Below, piece after piece: positions 52,818-62,022 of a DNA stretch of 64,000 nt. Made by a program: the position numbers and the translations under genes. The stretch's first letter is position 1, and each line of letters begins with the position of its first letter. This DNA is from Pectobacterium peruviense (lineage in GTDB: Bacteria > Pseudomonadota > Gammaproteobacteria > Enterobacterales > Enterobacteriaceae), in the NCBI RefSeq assembly GCF_002847345.1, contig NZ_LXFV01000001.1:248001-312000 (forward strand), given 5' to 3'. Under the pieces are notes generated by a model. It was not told where the DNA came from and ran no database searches. It was given only the letters and a program-made list of their open reading frames with translations.

Positions 52818-53190
52818 GCTTTGCTCCTCATTAATCCCAGATCGTTGGTGTTTACGATAGGCAGGGATAACGAGAGGCGGTTAGGAGTGGTTAGCTGGAA
52901 GTATGTATTTTTCTGTCGCGAGCAGCCATTTTGTGAAGCTGGTCAAAGGTTAATGATTGGTTAAATTTGCTAAATGTATGCACAAACCTGTCATTGTTCC
53001 GGACTGTGATAGCGCTCTATATTCTTATCGGTAATAACGGCTAAAACATAAAGCGTCTGAATGCTACTGAGTAAAGGAACCACGCTAAGTCTGTGTTTTT
53101 CCTTTATCCGGACCGGAAATACCTTACCAGGAACTCGAACTCGCTTCAGCGTCGCTGGCGAATGAAAAGATAATTACACCGGAGAACATC
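52818..53190. promoter_or_regulatory. Divergent araB / araF control region with a CRP-like site
   Basis: TGTGAAGCTGGTCAAA (52932-52947) fits the CRP consensus TGTGA-N6-TCACA in nine of ten positions. It is about 115 bp before araB and 245 bp before araF. AraC half-sites (TAGC-N7-TCCATA type) are expected; TAGC occurs at several places here but I could not identify a convincing pair by eye. Confidence 0.55.
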
Positions 53191-54174
53191 ATGCATAAAT
53201 TCACTAAGGCGCTGGCAGCAATCGGGTTAGCCGCTGTTATGTCACAATCAGCTATGGCAGAGAACTTAAAGCTGGGATTTCTGGTTAAGCAGCCGGAAGA
53301 GCCCTGGTTCCAGACCGAATGGAAGTTCGCGGATAAGGCAGGAAAAGATCTTGGTTTTGATGTGATAAAAATTGCGGTGCCTGATGGGGAAAAAACCCTG
53401 AACGCGATTGATAGCCTGGCGGCCAGCGGGGCGAAAGGGTTTGTTATTTGTACCCCAGACCCAAAATTGGGGCCGGCCATTATTGCAAAAGCACGTAGCT
53501 ACAACCTGAAAGTGATCGCGGTTGATGACCAGTTCGTGAACGCTAAAGGTCAACCAATGGATACAGTGCCGTTGGTGATGATGGCGGCCACCAAAATTGG
53601 TGAGCGTCAAGGTCAGGAACTGTATAAAGAAATGAACAAGCGTGGCTGGAAAGTGGATGAAACCGCTGTGATGGCGATTACTGCTGATGAGCTGGACACC
53701 GCGCGCCGTCGTACTTCTGGCTCCATGGATGCGCTGAAGGCCGCTGGCTTCCCAGAAAAACAGATCTATCGTGTGCCAACCAAATCCAACGATATCCCCG
53801 GTGCGTTTGATGCCGCTAACTCCATGCTGGTTCAGCATCCTGGCGTGAAAAACTGGCTGATTATCGGTATGAACGACAACACCGTACTGGGTGGCGTTCG
53901 TGCGACAGAAGGACAGGGCTTTAAAGCAGCAAACGTTATTGGTATCGGTATCAACGGCGTGGATGCGGTGAGCGAACTGTCTAAAGGTCAGGCAACGGGC
54001 TTCTTTGGCTCACTGCTGCCAAGCCCGGATATTCACGGCTACAAGAGTATCCAGATGCTGAATGACTGGGTCACCAAAGGCGTCGAACCGGAGAAATTCA
54101 CCGAAGTGACCGACGTGGTGCTGATCACTCGTGACAACTTTAAGGTCGAACTGGAGAAAAAAGGCCTGATGTAA
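53191..54174 (+). CDS. araF: AraF L-arabinose-binding periplasmic protein
   Basis: The 327-residue precursor has signal peptide MHKFTKALAAIGLAAVMSQS-AMA and mature start ENLKLGFLVKQPEEPWFQTE, identical in style to E. coli arabinose-binding protein. It binds L-arabinose in the periplasm for the AraGH ABC transporter. It is the first gene of araFGH-araC, with a CGGAGA ribosome site, and is separated from araG by a hairpin. Confidence 0.98.
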   Translation: MHKFTKALAAIGLAAVMSQSAMAENLKLGFLVKQPEEPWFQTEWKFADKAGKDLGFDVIKIAVPDGEKTLNAIDSLAASGAKGFVICTPDPKLGPAIIAKARSYNLKVIAVDDQFVNAKGQPMDTVPLVMMAATKIGERQGQELYKEMNKRGWKVDETAVMAITADELDTARRRTSGSMDALKAAGFPEKQIYRVPTKSNDIPGAFDAANSMLVQHPGVKNWLIIGMNDNTVLGGVRATEGQGFKAANVIGIGINGVDAVSELSKGQATGFFGSLLPSPDIHGYKSIQMLNDWVTKGVEPEKFTEVTDVVLITRDNFKVELEKKGLM

Positions 54175-54196
54175 TCTCGCCTGATTTCGTAAAGAT

Positions 54197-54239
54197 GCGG
54201 ATAACGCCGGTCAGCATGAAGCTGGTCGAGGTTATCCGC
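54197..54239 (+). terminator. Hairpin between araF and araG
   Basis: GCGGATAAC (54197-54205) pairs with GTTATCCGC (54231-54239), with a further CAGC/GCTG pairing inside. There is no T-run. It probably protects the araF message from 3' decay or attenuates, raising binding protein over the membrane components. Confidence 0.65.
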
Positions 54240-54270
54240 GCTCTACCTGCATCGTTATGAGGAAACAGAC

Positions 54271-55794
54271 ATGACAGCACAGTCACCCTATTTGTCGTTT
54301 CATGGGATCGGTAAAGAATTTCCCGGTGTTAAGGCGCTTTCGGATATCAGCTTTTCCTGCCATGCCGGCCAGATCCATGCATTGATGGGAGAAAACGGGG
54401 CGGGCAAGTCGACGCTGTTAAAAATCCTGAGCGGCAACTATTCACCGTCAGCGGGCGAAATCCGCATTCAGGGCAAGCCCGTGCAGTTTAGTAATACGAT
54501 GGATGCCCTGAATGCGGGTGTTGCCATTATTTATCAGGAACTGCATTTGGTGCCGGAAATGACGGTCGCCGAGAACATCTATCTGGGCCAACTGCCGCAT
54601 AAATACGGCATGGTGAACTATTCACTGCTGCGCTATGAAGCCAAACTGCAATTACAGCATTTGGGATTGGATATCGATCCTGATACCCCGCTGAAATACC
54701 TGTCGATCGGGCAATGGCAAATGGTGGAGATCGCCAAGGCGCTGGCGCGTAATGCCAAGATTATTGCTTTTGATGAACCGACCAGCTCGCTGTCTGCCCG
54801 TGAAATCGAGCAGCTCTTCCGAGTGATTACGGAATTGCGCAGTGAAGGCCGGATCATTTTGTATGTTTCGCACCGGATGGAAGAAATTTTTGCACTGAGC
54901 GATGCCATTACCGTGTTTAAAGATGGCCGCTATGTGCGCACGTTTGACGATATGCAACAGGTGAACCATGAGTCGCTGGTACAGGCGATGGTTGGGCGTA
55001 ACCTTGGGGATATCTATGGCTACGCGCCGCGTCCGCACGGCGAGGATCGCTTGACGCTGAAAGAGGTAAAAGCGCCGGGCGTGAAATCCACGATTTCCCT
55101 GAACGTGAAGCAGGGGGAGATTGTCGGGCTATTTGGTCTGGTGGGAGCGGGCCGCAGCGAACTGATGAAAGGGCTGTTTGGTGCGACCAAAATCACCAGT
55201 GGTCAAGTGCTGTTGGATGGCAAACCGCTGGTGGTGAATTCCCCCATCGATGCGATTCGCCAGGGTGTCATGCTCTGCCCAGAGGATCGCAAAGCCGATG
55301 GCATCATTCCGGTGCACTCGGTGCGTGACAACATCAACATCAGCGCAAGACGTAAGAGCCTGAAAGCCGGTTTTATTATTAATAATCAGTGGGAAGTGGA
55401 TAACGCGTCACAGCGTATTGAAGCGCTGAACATCAAAACGCCGTCCGATGAACAGCTAATTATGAATCTTTCCGGCGGAAACCAGCAGAAAGCCATTCTT
55501 GGCCGCTGGCTGTCCGAAGAGATGAAGGTAATTTTGCTCGATGAACCCACGCGCGGTATCGACGTCGGCGCGAAGCACGAAATTTATCATGTCATCTATG
55601 AACTGGCGAATCAGGGGATCGCGGTGCTATTTGCCTCCAGCGATTTACCAGAAGTGCTTGGGCTGGCCGACCGGATTATCGTCATGCGCGAAGGTGCCGT
55701 CTCCGGCGAACTGCTGCATGCCGATGCCACGGAGCAGAAGGTGCTCAGTCTGGCTATGTTACGAACCCCCGATATCGAATCTGCGGTTGCCTGA
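54271..55794 (+). CDS. araG: AraG arabinose ABC transporter ATPase
   Basis: The 507-residue sugar-type double ATPase has a first domain with Walker [10 protein letters not shown] (about residues 42-50) and Walker [13 protein letters not shown]. The second domain has a degenerate Walker A ([10 protein letters not shown]) but a good signature [15 protein letters not shown] and [12 protein letters not shown]. This tandem arrangement is normal for the RbsA/AraG/MglA group. A GAGGA site precedes the start. Confidence 0.97.
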   Translation: MTAQSPYLSFHGIGKEFPGVKALSDISFSCHAGQIHALMGENGAGKSTLLKILSGNYSPSAGEIRIQGKPVQFSNTMDALNAGVAIIYQELHLVPEMTVAENIYLGQLPHKYGMVNYSLLRYEAKLQLQHLGLDIDPDTPLKYLSIGQWQMVEIAKALARNAKIIAFDEPTSSLSAREIEQLFRVITELRSEGRIILYVSHRMEEIFALSDAITVFKDGRYVRTFDDMQQVNHESLVQAMVGRNLGDIYGYAPRPHGEDRLTLKEVKAPGVKSTISLNVKQGEIVGLFGLVGAGRSELMKGLFGATKITSGQVLLDGKPLVVNSPIDAIRQGVMLCPEDRKADGIIPVHSVRDNINISARRKSLKAGFIINNQWEVDNASQRIEALNIKTPSDEQLIMNLSGGNQQKAILGRWLSEEMKVILLDEPTRGIDVGAKHEIYHVIYELANQGIAVLFASSDLPEVLGLADRIIVMREGAVSGELLHADATEQKVLSLAMLRTPDIESAVA

Positions 55795-55812
55795 CCGCGA
55801 AGGAGCAAAACA

Positions 55813-56799
55813 ATGTCAACGGTTACGTCTGCAACCTCAGAAAAGAAGAAAAACGGTATGGGATTGTCCCGCATTTGGGATAACTACGGCATGCTGGTGG
55901 TTTTTGCCGTGCTGTTTCTTGGCTGTGCGATTTTTGTCCCAAATTTCGCCTCATTTATCAATATGAAAGGGCTGGGGCTGGCGATTTCCATGTCCGGCAT
56001 GGTGGCCTGCGGGATGCTGTTCTGTCTGGCTTCTGGTGATTTTGACCTGTCGGTGGCTTCGATTATCGCCTGTGCTGGGGTGGCGACGGCGGTGGTCATT
56101 AATATCAGTGAAAGCCTGTGGATCGGCGTTGGTGCGGGTCTGCTGCTGGGCGTAGCGTTCGGTCTGCTTAACGGTTTCGTGATTGCCCGTTTGAAGATTA
56201 ATGCGCTGATTACAACATTGGCAACGATGCAAATTGCGCGCGGTTTGGCGTACATCATTTCCGATGGTAAAGCGGTAGGGATTGAAGATGAGCGTTTCTT
56301 CGCTCTGGGATATGCCAACTGGCTGGGCTTGCCTGCGCCAATCTGGATCACCATCGGTTGTATGATTCTGTTTGGCCTGCTGCTGAACAAGACCACGTTT
56401 GGTCGTAATACGCTGGCGATTGGGGGTAATGAAGAGGCTGCGCGTTTGGCTGGGGTGCCGGTAGTACGCACCAAGATCATCATTTTCGCCTTGTCCGGTC
56501 TGGTATCCGCTGCGGCGGGGATCATTCTGGCGTCGCGTATGACCAGCGGCCAGCCGATGACGTCCATCGGGTATGAGCTGATCGTCATTTCTGCCTGTGT
56601 GCTGGGTGGCGTATCACTGAAAGGCGGGATTGGTAAAATTTCCTACGTAGTGGCTGGCGTACTGATTTTAGGGACGGTGGAGAATGCGATGAACCTGCTG
56701 AATATCTCTCCGTTTGCCCAATATGTGGTGCGTGGCCTGATTCTGCTGGCGGCGGTTATCTTCGACCGCTACAAACAACTGGCGAAGAAAACGGTATAA
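55813..56799 (+). CDS. araH: AraH arabinose ABC transporter permease
   Basis: The 328-residue RbsC/AraH-type permease has around eight to ten membrane helices (hydrophobic from about residue 25 to the end). The family coupling segment GRNTLAIGGNEEAARLAGVP is present. It forms a homodimer channel for L-arabinose. It starts 18 bases after araG, with AGGAG upstream. Confidence 0.97.
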   Translation: MSTVTSATSEKKKNGMGLSRIWDNYGMLVVFAVLFLGCAIFVPNFASFINMKGLGLAISMSGMVACGMLFCLASGDFDLSVASIIACAGVATAVVINISESLWIGVGAGLLLGVAFGLLNGFVIARLKINALITTLATMQIARGLAYIISDGKAVGIEDERFFALGYANWLGLPAPIWITIGCMILFGLLLNKTTFGRNTLAIGGNEEAARLAGVPVVRTKIIIFALSGLVSAAAGIILASRMTSGQPMTSIGYELIVISACVLGGVSLKGGIGKISYVVAGVLILGTVENAMNLLNISPFAQYVVRGLILLAAVIFDRYKQLAKKTV

Positions 56800-56807
56800 A
56801 TGCCCGT

Positions 56808-56833
56808 GCGGCAGGCTAGTCATCCTGCCGCGT
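56808..56833 (+). terminator. Hairpin between araH and araC
   Basis: GCGGCAGG (56808-56815) and CCTGCCGC (56824-56831) form an 8-bp GC stem; only GTCTT follows, so termination is probably partial, leaving araC on the same transcript. Confidence 0.55.
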
Positions 56834-56864
56834 CTTATCATTACTAGCGTGTACCGGAGGCCTG

Positions 56865-57797
56865 ATGTATCACCGTATGGCGCATGAATCTCAGCCTAAT
56901 CCGCTGCTACCGGGATATTCGTTCAACGCTTATCTCGTGGCAGGTCTAACGCCGATTCTGGCTGAAGGGCCGCTCGACTTCTTTATCGATCGTCCTGATG
57001 GGATGAAAGGCTACATTATTAATCTCACGATGAAAGGACAGGGACAGGTCTTTGATGGCGATGAGACCTTTTTCTGTAATCCTGGCGATCTGCTGCTGTT
57101 TCCGCCTAAATCGAAGCATTTTTATGGCCGCTCATCGGGCAGCGATTGCTGGTATCACCGCTGGGTTTATTTTCGTCCACGTGCCTACTGGGCTGACTGG
57201 TTGGAATGGCATACCAAAAGCAGCGGCATCGGGCGTATGAGCCTGCCGAATAACCAACTGTTGCTGGAATTCGACAGACTGTTTGCCAATATCGAGCAGA
57301 CGCAGCGTTCAGGACGGCGTTTTTCGGAGGAACTGGGCATGAATCTTCTGGAGCGTCTGTTGCTCAGAGCGATGGAAGAAGATCCGCAGAGTCCGCAAAA
57401 GATCATGGATCCACGCGTGATTGAGGCCTGCCAGTTTATTACCAGCAATCTGGCCGGAGAACTGCGTATTGATGAAGTCGCACGACACGTTTGTCTGTCG
57501 CCGTCGCGGCTGGCGCATCTGTTCCGTGAGCAGGTGGGCATTAATATTCTGCGCTGGCGTGAAGATCAGCGCGTGATTCGCGCCAAGCTGTTACTACAGA
57601 CGACACAGGAATCTATCGCCAACATTGGTCGCGTGGTGGGGTATGACGATCAGCTGTATTTCTCACGCGTGTTCCGTAAGCGAGTCGGCGTCAGCCCTAG
57701 CGATTTCCGTCGCCGCAGCAGTGAAATCAACTATCCGGCAGCCAAAACGCTGCCCGTGGCGTGGGGAGAGCGGATACCCAATGCCGTGAGCGGTTAA
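56865..57797 (+). CDS. araC: AraC arabinose-responsive regulator
   Basis: The 310-residue protein aligns along E. coli AraC: the N-terminal sugar-binding cupin begins [20 protein letters not shown] and has [17 protein letters not shown]; the C-terminal two-HTH domain has [20 protein letters not shown] and [18 protein letters not shown]. It should loop or activate at araB and araF promoters depending on arabinose. The ATG at 56865 has GGAGG close by; a second ATG at 56877 aligns better with the E. coli start. In E. coli araC is divergent from araBAD; here it is the last gene of araFGH. Confidence 0.96.
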   Translation: MYHRMAHESQPNPLLPGYSFNAYLVAGLTPILAEGPLDFFIDRPDGMKGYIINLTMKGQGQVFDGDETFFCNPGDLLLFPPKSKHFYGRSSGSDCWYHRWVYFRPRAYWADWLEWHTKSSGIGRMSLPNNQLLLEFDRLFANIEQTQRSGRRFSEELGMNLLERLLLRAMEEDPQSPQKIMDPRVIEACQFITSNLAGELRIDEVARHVCLSPSRLAHLFREQVGINILRWREDQRVIRAKLLLQTTQESIANIGRVVGYDDQLYFSRVFRKRVGVSPSDFRRRSSEINYPAAKTLPVAWGERIPNAVSG

Positions 57798-57913
57798 CGA
57801 ACATAAAATCGCGCTGGATTCCCTTGGCGATTATCCCTCTCTGCAATCTGGCGGATGACGGGTATATACTGAGTGAGAAATCACAAAGTCAAAATAAGCT
57901 AAGGGGAATTGTC

Positions 57914-58960
57914 ATGAGTGAGACCGTTCGTGTTGGGTTGCTGGGCTACGGTTATGCCAGTAAGACATTCCACGCGCCGTTAATTGCAGGTACGGCTGGT
58001 ATGGAGCTGGTGGCCGTGTCCAGCAGCAATGCTGAAAAAGTGCATGCGGATTGGGCAAATCTTCGGGTGGAGAAAGACCCGCAGGCATTATTTAACGATC
58101 CCGATATTGACCTCATTGTTATTCCTACCCCCAATGACACACACTTCCCGCTGGCGAAACAGGCGCTGGAAGCAGGCAAGCATGTCGTCGTCGACAAACC
58201 TTTCACCGTGACGTTGTCACAAGCATGCGATCTGAGTGCGATTGCCGAACGCGTCGGAAAAATGCTTTCTGTTTTCCATAATCGCCGTTGGGACAGCGAT
58301 TTTCTGACGCTGAAACAGCTACTGGCGGCTGGAACTCTGGGCAATGTGGTTTATATGGAATCGCATTTTGATCGCTTCCGCCCTGAGGTTCGCCAGCGCT
58401 GGCGTGAAGACGGCAGCGAAGGCAGCGGGATTTGGTACGATCTTGGGCCGCACTTGCTGGATCAGGCGCTGGAGCTGTTTGGCTTGCCGGTGGCGATTCA
58501 GGTAGATATGGCACGGTTGAGGCCTGGCAGTAAGGCAATTGATTATTTCCACGCGACGCTGATTTACCCACAACGCCGGGTTGTCCTGCACGCCAGTATG
58601 CTGGTGGCGGCGGCGTCTGCCCGCTATATCGTGCATGGCACACGCGGCAGCTTTGTAAAATACGGTCTTGACCCACAGGAAGATCGCCTGAAAGCGGGTG
58701 AACGTCCACCGCTGGCCGACTGGGGGCAGGATAAACACGATGGCGTGCTGACGCTGTCGCGCGATGGCATCACGGCGGAGCAAACGATCGCCACGATTCC
58801 GGGTAATTATCCGGCTTACTATGCGGCAGTACGCGATGCGCTGACGGGTAAAGGCGAAAACCCCGTCAGCGTGCATCAGGCGATTCAGGTAATGGAACTG
58901 ATCGAACTGGGACTGCTGTCTCACGAGCAGAAAAAAGCCGTCACGCTGAAAAATAACTAG
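57914..58960 (+). CDS. ydgJ: YdgJ, Gfo/Idh/MocA-family oxidoreductase
   Basis: The 348-residue protein has an N-terminal Rossmann fold with VGLLGYGYASKTFHAPLI and the family EKP-like motif as VVDKPFTV, then the C-terminal alpha/beta domain with WYDLGPHLLDQAL. The substrate is unknown; relatives act on sugars and inositols with NAD(P). The start at 57914 has AAGGGGAA upstream. In E. coli ydgJ adjoins add and cnu; here the ara locus separates it from cnu. Despite following araC it belongs to its ancestral neighbourhood rather than to arabinose metabolism. Confidence 0.94.
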   Translation: MSETVRVGLLGYGYASKTFHAPLIAGTAGMELVAVSSSNAEKVHADWANLRVEKDPQALFNDPDIDLIVIPTPNDTHFPLAKQALEAGKHVVVDKPFTVTLSQACDLSAIAERVGKMLSVFHNRRWDSDFLTLKQLLAAGTLGNVVYMESHFDRFRPEVRQRWREDGSEGSGIWYDLGPHLLDQALELFGLPVAIQVDMARLRPGSKAIDYFHATLIYPQRRVVLHASMLVAAASARYIVHGTRGSFVKYGLDPQEDRLKAGERPPLADWGQDKHDGVLTLSRDGITAEQTIATIPGNYPAYYAAVRDALTGKGENPVSVHQAIQVMELIELGLLSHEQKKAVTLKNN

Positions 58961-59004
58961 ATTTGCCGCGTTTTATTCCAGATAGTTAACGGTTTGTTTA
59001 AATA

Positions 59005-59057
59005 GGCGATCTTAGGATCGCCATAGACTGCCGTTTTGGGCGATCTCCGGATCGCCC
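59005..59057. repeat. Pair of tandem palindromes upstream of the SBF transporter gene
   Basis: GGCGATCTTAGGATCGCC (59005-59022) and GGGCGATCTCCGGATCGCCC (59038-59057) are two self-complementary sequences with the same GGCGATC core, 15 bases apart. They could be hairpins ending ydgJ or paired operator sites. Confidence 0.8.
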
Positions 59058-59106
59058 GTATTGTTAGGGCGTTAATTAGGCTAAGGCTAGGGGAAAGGTG
59101 TCGGGC

Positions 59107-60099
59107 ATGGGGTGGTTACAACGGTTACGCATTGATAAGTTTTTATTGGTTCTGATTTTGGTCGTGGTGACGGCATCGATTCTTCCTGCTGAAGGCACCG
59201 TGAAGGTTTTCTTTGAATATCTGACAACGGCGGCGATTGCTCTGCTGTTCTTCATGCACGGTGCGAAGCTCTCGCGTGAAGCGATTACCACAGGCATGGG
59301 GCACTGGCGTTTGCACCTTGTGGTGTTTGCCAGCACGTTTATTCTGTTCCCGCTGCTGGGAATGGGCATGAGCCTACTGTCGCCAGTGGTGCTGACGCCA
59401 ACCTTGTATCTTGGCTTCCTCTACCTGTGTGCGCTACCCGCAACGGTGCAGTCGGCGATTGCTTATACCTCAATGGCTGGCGGTAACGTGGCGGCGGCGA
59501 TCTGTAGTGCTTCAGCATCCAGCATTTTAGGCGTGTTCCTCTCACCGATTCTGGTCGGTTTGTTGATGCATACGCAGGGGGGAGAAACGGATACGCTGCA
59601 TGCTATCGGTTCAATCATCATGCAATTAATGGTGCCTTTCGTTATTGGGCACCTGTCTCGTCCGCTGATTGCCAAGTGGGTCGAGCGTAACCGTAAGCTG
59701 ATTAATATTACTGACCGGTCATCGATTCTTCTGGTGGTTTATGTCGCCTTCAGCGAAGCGGTCGTGCAGGGGATTTGGGGGCAGATCAACGGGTGGTCAT
59801 TGCTGGCGGTAGTCGGTTGCTCTATAGTGCTGTTAGCCATTGTGCTGGTGGTGAATACGCTGGTTGCGCGCAAGCTGGGCTTTAACACCGCTGATGAAAT
59901 CACTATTGTTTTCTGTGGTTCGAAGAAGAGTCTGGCGAACGGGATTCCGATGGCAAATGTGCTGTTCCCCGCCGCGGCGGTTGGCGCGATGGTGCTGCCG
60001 CTGATGATCTTCCACCAAATTCAGCTAATGGTGTGCGCCGCGCTAGCACAGCGTTATGCCAAACGGCTAAGTAAGGAAAAAGAGACACCTCATCAGTAA
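59107..60099 (+). CDS. Bile acid:sodium symporter-family transporter, YfeH type
   Basis: The 330-residue protein has about ten hydrophobic helices. It starts MGWLQRLRIDKFLLVLILVV and has FFMHGAKLSREAI, ALPATVQSAIAYTSMAGGN and FCGSKKSLANGIPMANVLFP, signatures of the SBF-like (YfeH/PF13593-type) family. The substrate is unknown. The ATG at 59107 is preferred with AAAGG 8 bases upstream; a GTG at 59098 is possible but too close to its ribosome site. Two tandem palindromes precede it. Confidence 0.88.
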   Translation: MGWLQRLRIDKFLLVLILVVVTASILPAEGTVKVFFEYLTTAAIALLFFMHGAKLSREAITTGMGHWRLHLVVFASTFILFPLLGMGMSLLSPVVLTPTLYLGFLYLCALPATVQSAIAYTSMAGGNVAAAICSASASSILGVFLSPILVGLLMHTQGGETDTLHAIGSIIMQLMVPFVIGHLSRPLIAKWVERNRKLINITDRSSILLVVYVAFSEAVVQGIWGQINGWSLLAVVGCSIVLLAIVLVVNTLVARKLGFNTADEITIVFCGSKKSLANGIPMANVLFPAAAVGAMVLPLMIFHQIQLMVCAALAQRYAKRLSKEKETPHQ

Positions 60100-60128
60100 G
60101 ACATTATCGATCTCTCGCTATATAAAAT

Positions 60129-60162
60129 AACGCCCTCGACCTCATACAGTTCGGGGGCGTTG
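60129..60162 (+). terminator. Terminator after the YfeH-type gene
   Basis: AACGCCC (60129-60135) pairs with GGGCGTT (60155-60161), the stem extending with small mismatches, 29 bases after the stop. A short T-rich stretch follows. Confidence 0.6.
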
Positions 60163-60181
60163 TCATTTGTGACTGCTTAGA

Positions 60182-60201
60182 AATAGATTAAATAATCTAT
60201 T
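60182..60201 (+). promoter_or_regulatory. AT-rich palindrome upstream of the small exported protein gene
   Basis: AATAGATT-AAAT-AATCTATT is a perfect inverted repeat with 8-bp arms about 130 bp before the next start codon. It may be an operator; its AT content makes chance more likely than for a GC-rich repeat. Confidence 0.4.
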
Positions 60202-60330
60202 ACAGTGATAGTTTCTAAAGTGTATCACTTTCTCGATCCGTTACGTTATAACAATACCGGCTCATCAAGATTCATTGTCGATAGAGCAGGATGCAGTTGA
60301 TGATAATTATTATTTGAGATCGAGGGAAAT

Positions 60331-60789
60331 ATGTTTAAAAAAACGGTGTTAACTTTAGCGATGTTAGGGACGTTGGCTTCCGCATCTGTGCAGGCCGCTC
60401 AGCATATGGAGTGTGTAAAAACCAGTCAAAAAGAGATTGCATCGTTATTTGACCGTTGGAATACCTCGCTACAAACCGGTGATGCGAAGAAGGTTGCGAA
60501 AAACTATGCGTCAGACGCGGTGCTGCTGCCGACGCTATCCGATAAACCGCGGACGACTGACGCAGAGCGCATTGATTACTTTGAACATTTTTTGGCAAAA
60601 AAGCCAGTTGGTAAGATTGACACTAGCACAATACGGATTGGCTGTAATAAGGCTGTTGATACCGGAACGTACACTTTCACATTCGGTGATGGCAGCGTAG
60701 CCAAAGCACGCTATACCTATACTTACGCTTGGAACGGCAAACAATGGTTGATTACCACGCATCATTCCTCAGCGAATCCGAGTAGTTGA
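60331..60789 (+). CDS. Small exported protein with a SnoaL/CaMKII-association-like domain
   Basis: The 152-residue precursor has signal peptide MFKKTVLTLAMLGTLASASV-QA and a mature part of about 130 residues. The pattern (SLFDRWNTSLQTGDAKKVAK, then AVLLPTLSDKPRT, and C-terminal RYTYTYAWNGKQWLITTHHS-S) resembles the NTF2/SnoaL-like cone fold, especially bacterial proteins annotated as calcium/calmodulin-dependent kinase II association-domain or SgcJ-like. No catalytic function is established. It would act in the periplasm. A ribosome site (GAGGG) precedes the ATG. It stands alone between two transporters/add with its own upstream palindrome. Confidence 0.8.
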   Translation: MFKKTVLTLAMLGTLASASVQAAQHMECVKTSQKEIASLFDRWNTSLQTGDAKKVAKNYASDAVLLPTLSDKPRTTDAERIDYFEHFLAKKPVGKIDTSTIRIGCNKAVDTGTYTFTFGDGSVAKARYTYTYAWNGKQWLITTHHSSANPSS

Positions 60790-60887
60790 TCTCTGTAGCT
60801 TATCTGTAACAAATTCGCATCAAGCGGCTAACGAGAGTTAGCCGTTTTGGTGTGTCAGGCAGAAATGACTACAGGACGTCACGGTGA

Positions 60888-61901
60888 TTAGGCAGAAGCC
60901 CGCTTACGCAGAACCTTTTCACGCAACTGTTGTTTTTCCTGCTCGCTGATAAATGCGATGTTCAGGCCGTTTTCCTGTGCTTTACGCGTTTCTACCGCCG
61001 TCAGGCCGGCAAGGGGTGCTGCGACCTCATATTCGTGGCGGATCTCTATGCCTTGAACCGCTGGGTCGTCCGTGTTGATGGTGGCTGGGATGCCGTAACG
61101 CAGGAAGTGGATCAACGGATGTTTATCCAGTGATTCCACCGTACTGGTTTGAATGTTAGAAGTCAGGCAGGATTCAATACCGATTCCATTCTCTGCCATG
61201 TGCGTCATCAGGCGAGGATCGATAATTGCAGTTACGCCGTGCCCGATGCGCTCGGCGCCCAGATGATTAATCGCCTGCCAAATACTTTCTGGCCCAGCCG
61301 CTTCACCCGCGTGAACGGTGATGTGCCAGCCGGCATCGCGCGCTTGTTGGAAATGAGAGGTAAACTGCGCGCCAGGGTGGCCGAGTTCATCACCCGCCAG
61401 GTCGAGCGCCACGATACGATCGCGCTGTGACAGCAGGGCATCGAGCTCTTGCTGGCAGGCCTCGGTACCGAATGTCCGGCTCATGATGCCAATCAGACGA
61501 ATATCGGTATCGAAATCACGGCTACCTGCCGTAATACCGTCGATCACCGCCTCAACAACGCCAGCAATCGGTAACTTATGATTCATCGCCATATAGTAGG
61601 GAGAGAAGCGCAACTCGGCGTAATCCAGCCCAGCTTTCATGGCATCTTCAACATTCTCGTAAGCGACGCGGCGACAGGCGTCCAGTGAACCGAGAACGGC
61701 GACACCCCAGTCGAGTTTTTGTAAAAAACTCAGTAGATCAGGTTCATTTTGGGTGACCTGAACGTGAGGGCGGAGTGCGTCAAGATCGCTGGCAGGTAAT
61801 GCAATATTGTACTGGCGTCCTAGATCCAGAATACTCTGGGCGCGGATATTGCCATCCAAGTGTCGGTGGATGTCCGTCAATGGCAGGTGTAAATCAATCA
61901 T
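60888..61901 (-). CDS. add: Adenosine deaminase
   Basis: The 337-residue zinc enzyme deaminates adenosine and deoxyadenosine to inosine forms in purine salvage. All motifs are present: zinc ligands in DIHRHLDGN, catalytic region [15 protein letters not shown], and the Asp pair in [10 protein letters not shown]. The start [20 protein letters not shown] is the family start. In E. coli it adjoins ydgJ; here two additional genes intervene. Confidence 0.97.
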   Translation of the reverse strand: MIDLHLPLTDIHRHLDGNIRAQSILDLGRQYNIALPASDLDALRPHVQVTQNEPDLLSFLQKLDWGVAVLGSLDACRRVAYENVEDAMKAGLDYAELRFSPYYMAMNHKLPIAGVVEAVIDGITAGSRDFDTDIRLIGIMSRTFGTEACQQELDALLSQRDRIVALDLAGDELGHPGAQFTSHFQQARDAGWHITVHAGEAAGPESIWQAINHLGAERIGHGVTAIIDPRLMTHMAENGIGIESCLTSNIQTSTVESLDKHPLIHFLRYGIPATINTDDPAVQGIEIRHEYEVAAPLAGLTAVETRKAQENGLNIAFISEQEKQQLREKVLRKRASA

Positions 61902-62022
61902 AATGTTATTGTCTGATTACTGTTTTTCATACGACAAAGTATAAAAAGAAATCGTGGTAAATAGCTAATTGTTACCGATAAAATTCAAGCGTTCTGGGCA
62001 ATAATTGAGCAAAAACAATCTG

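Noticed and set aside
55884-56588. 234-codon open frame on the minus strand opposite araH
   Set aside because: It lies wholly inside a well-recognised gene in the antisense direction, has a biased composition following araH codon use, and matches no family.
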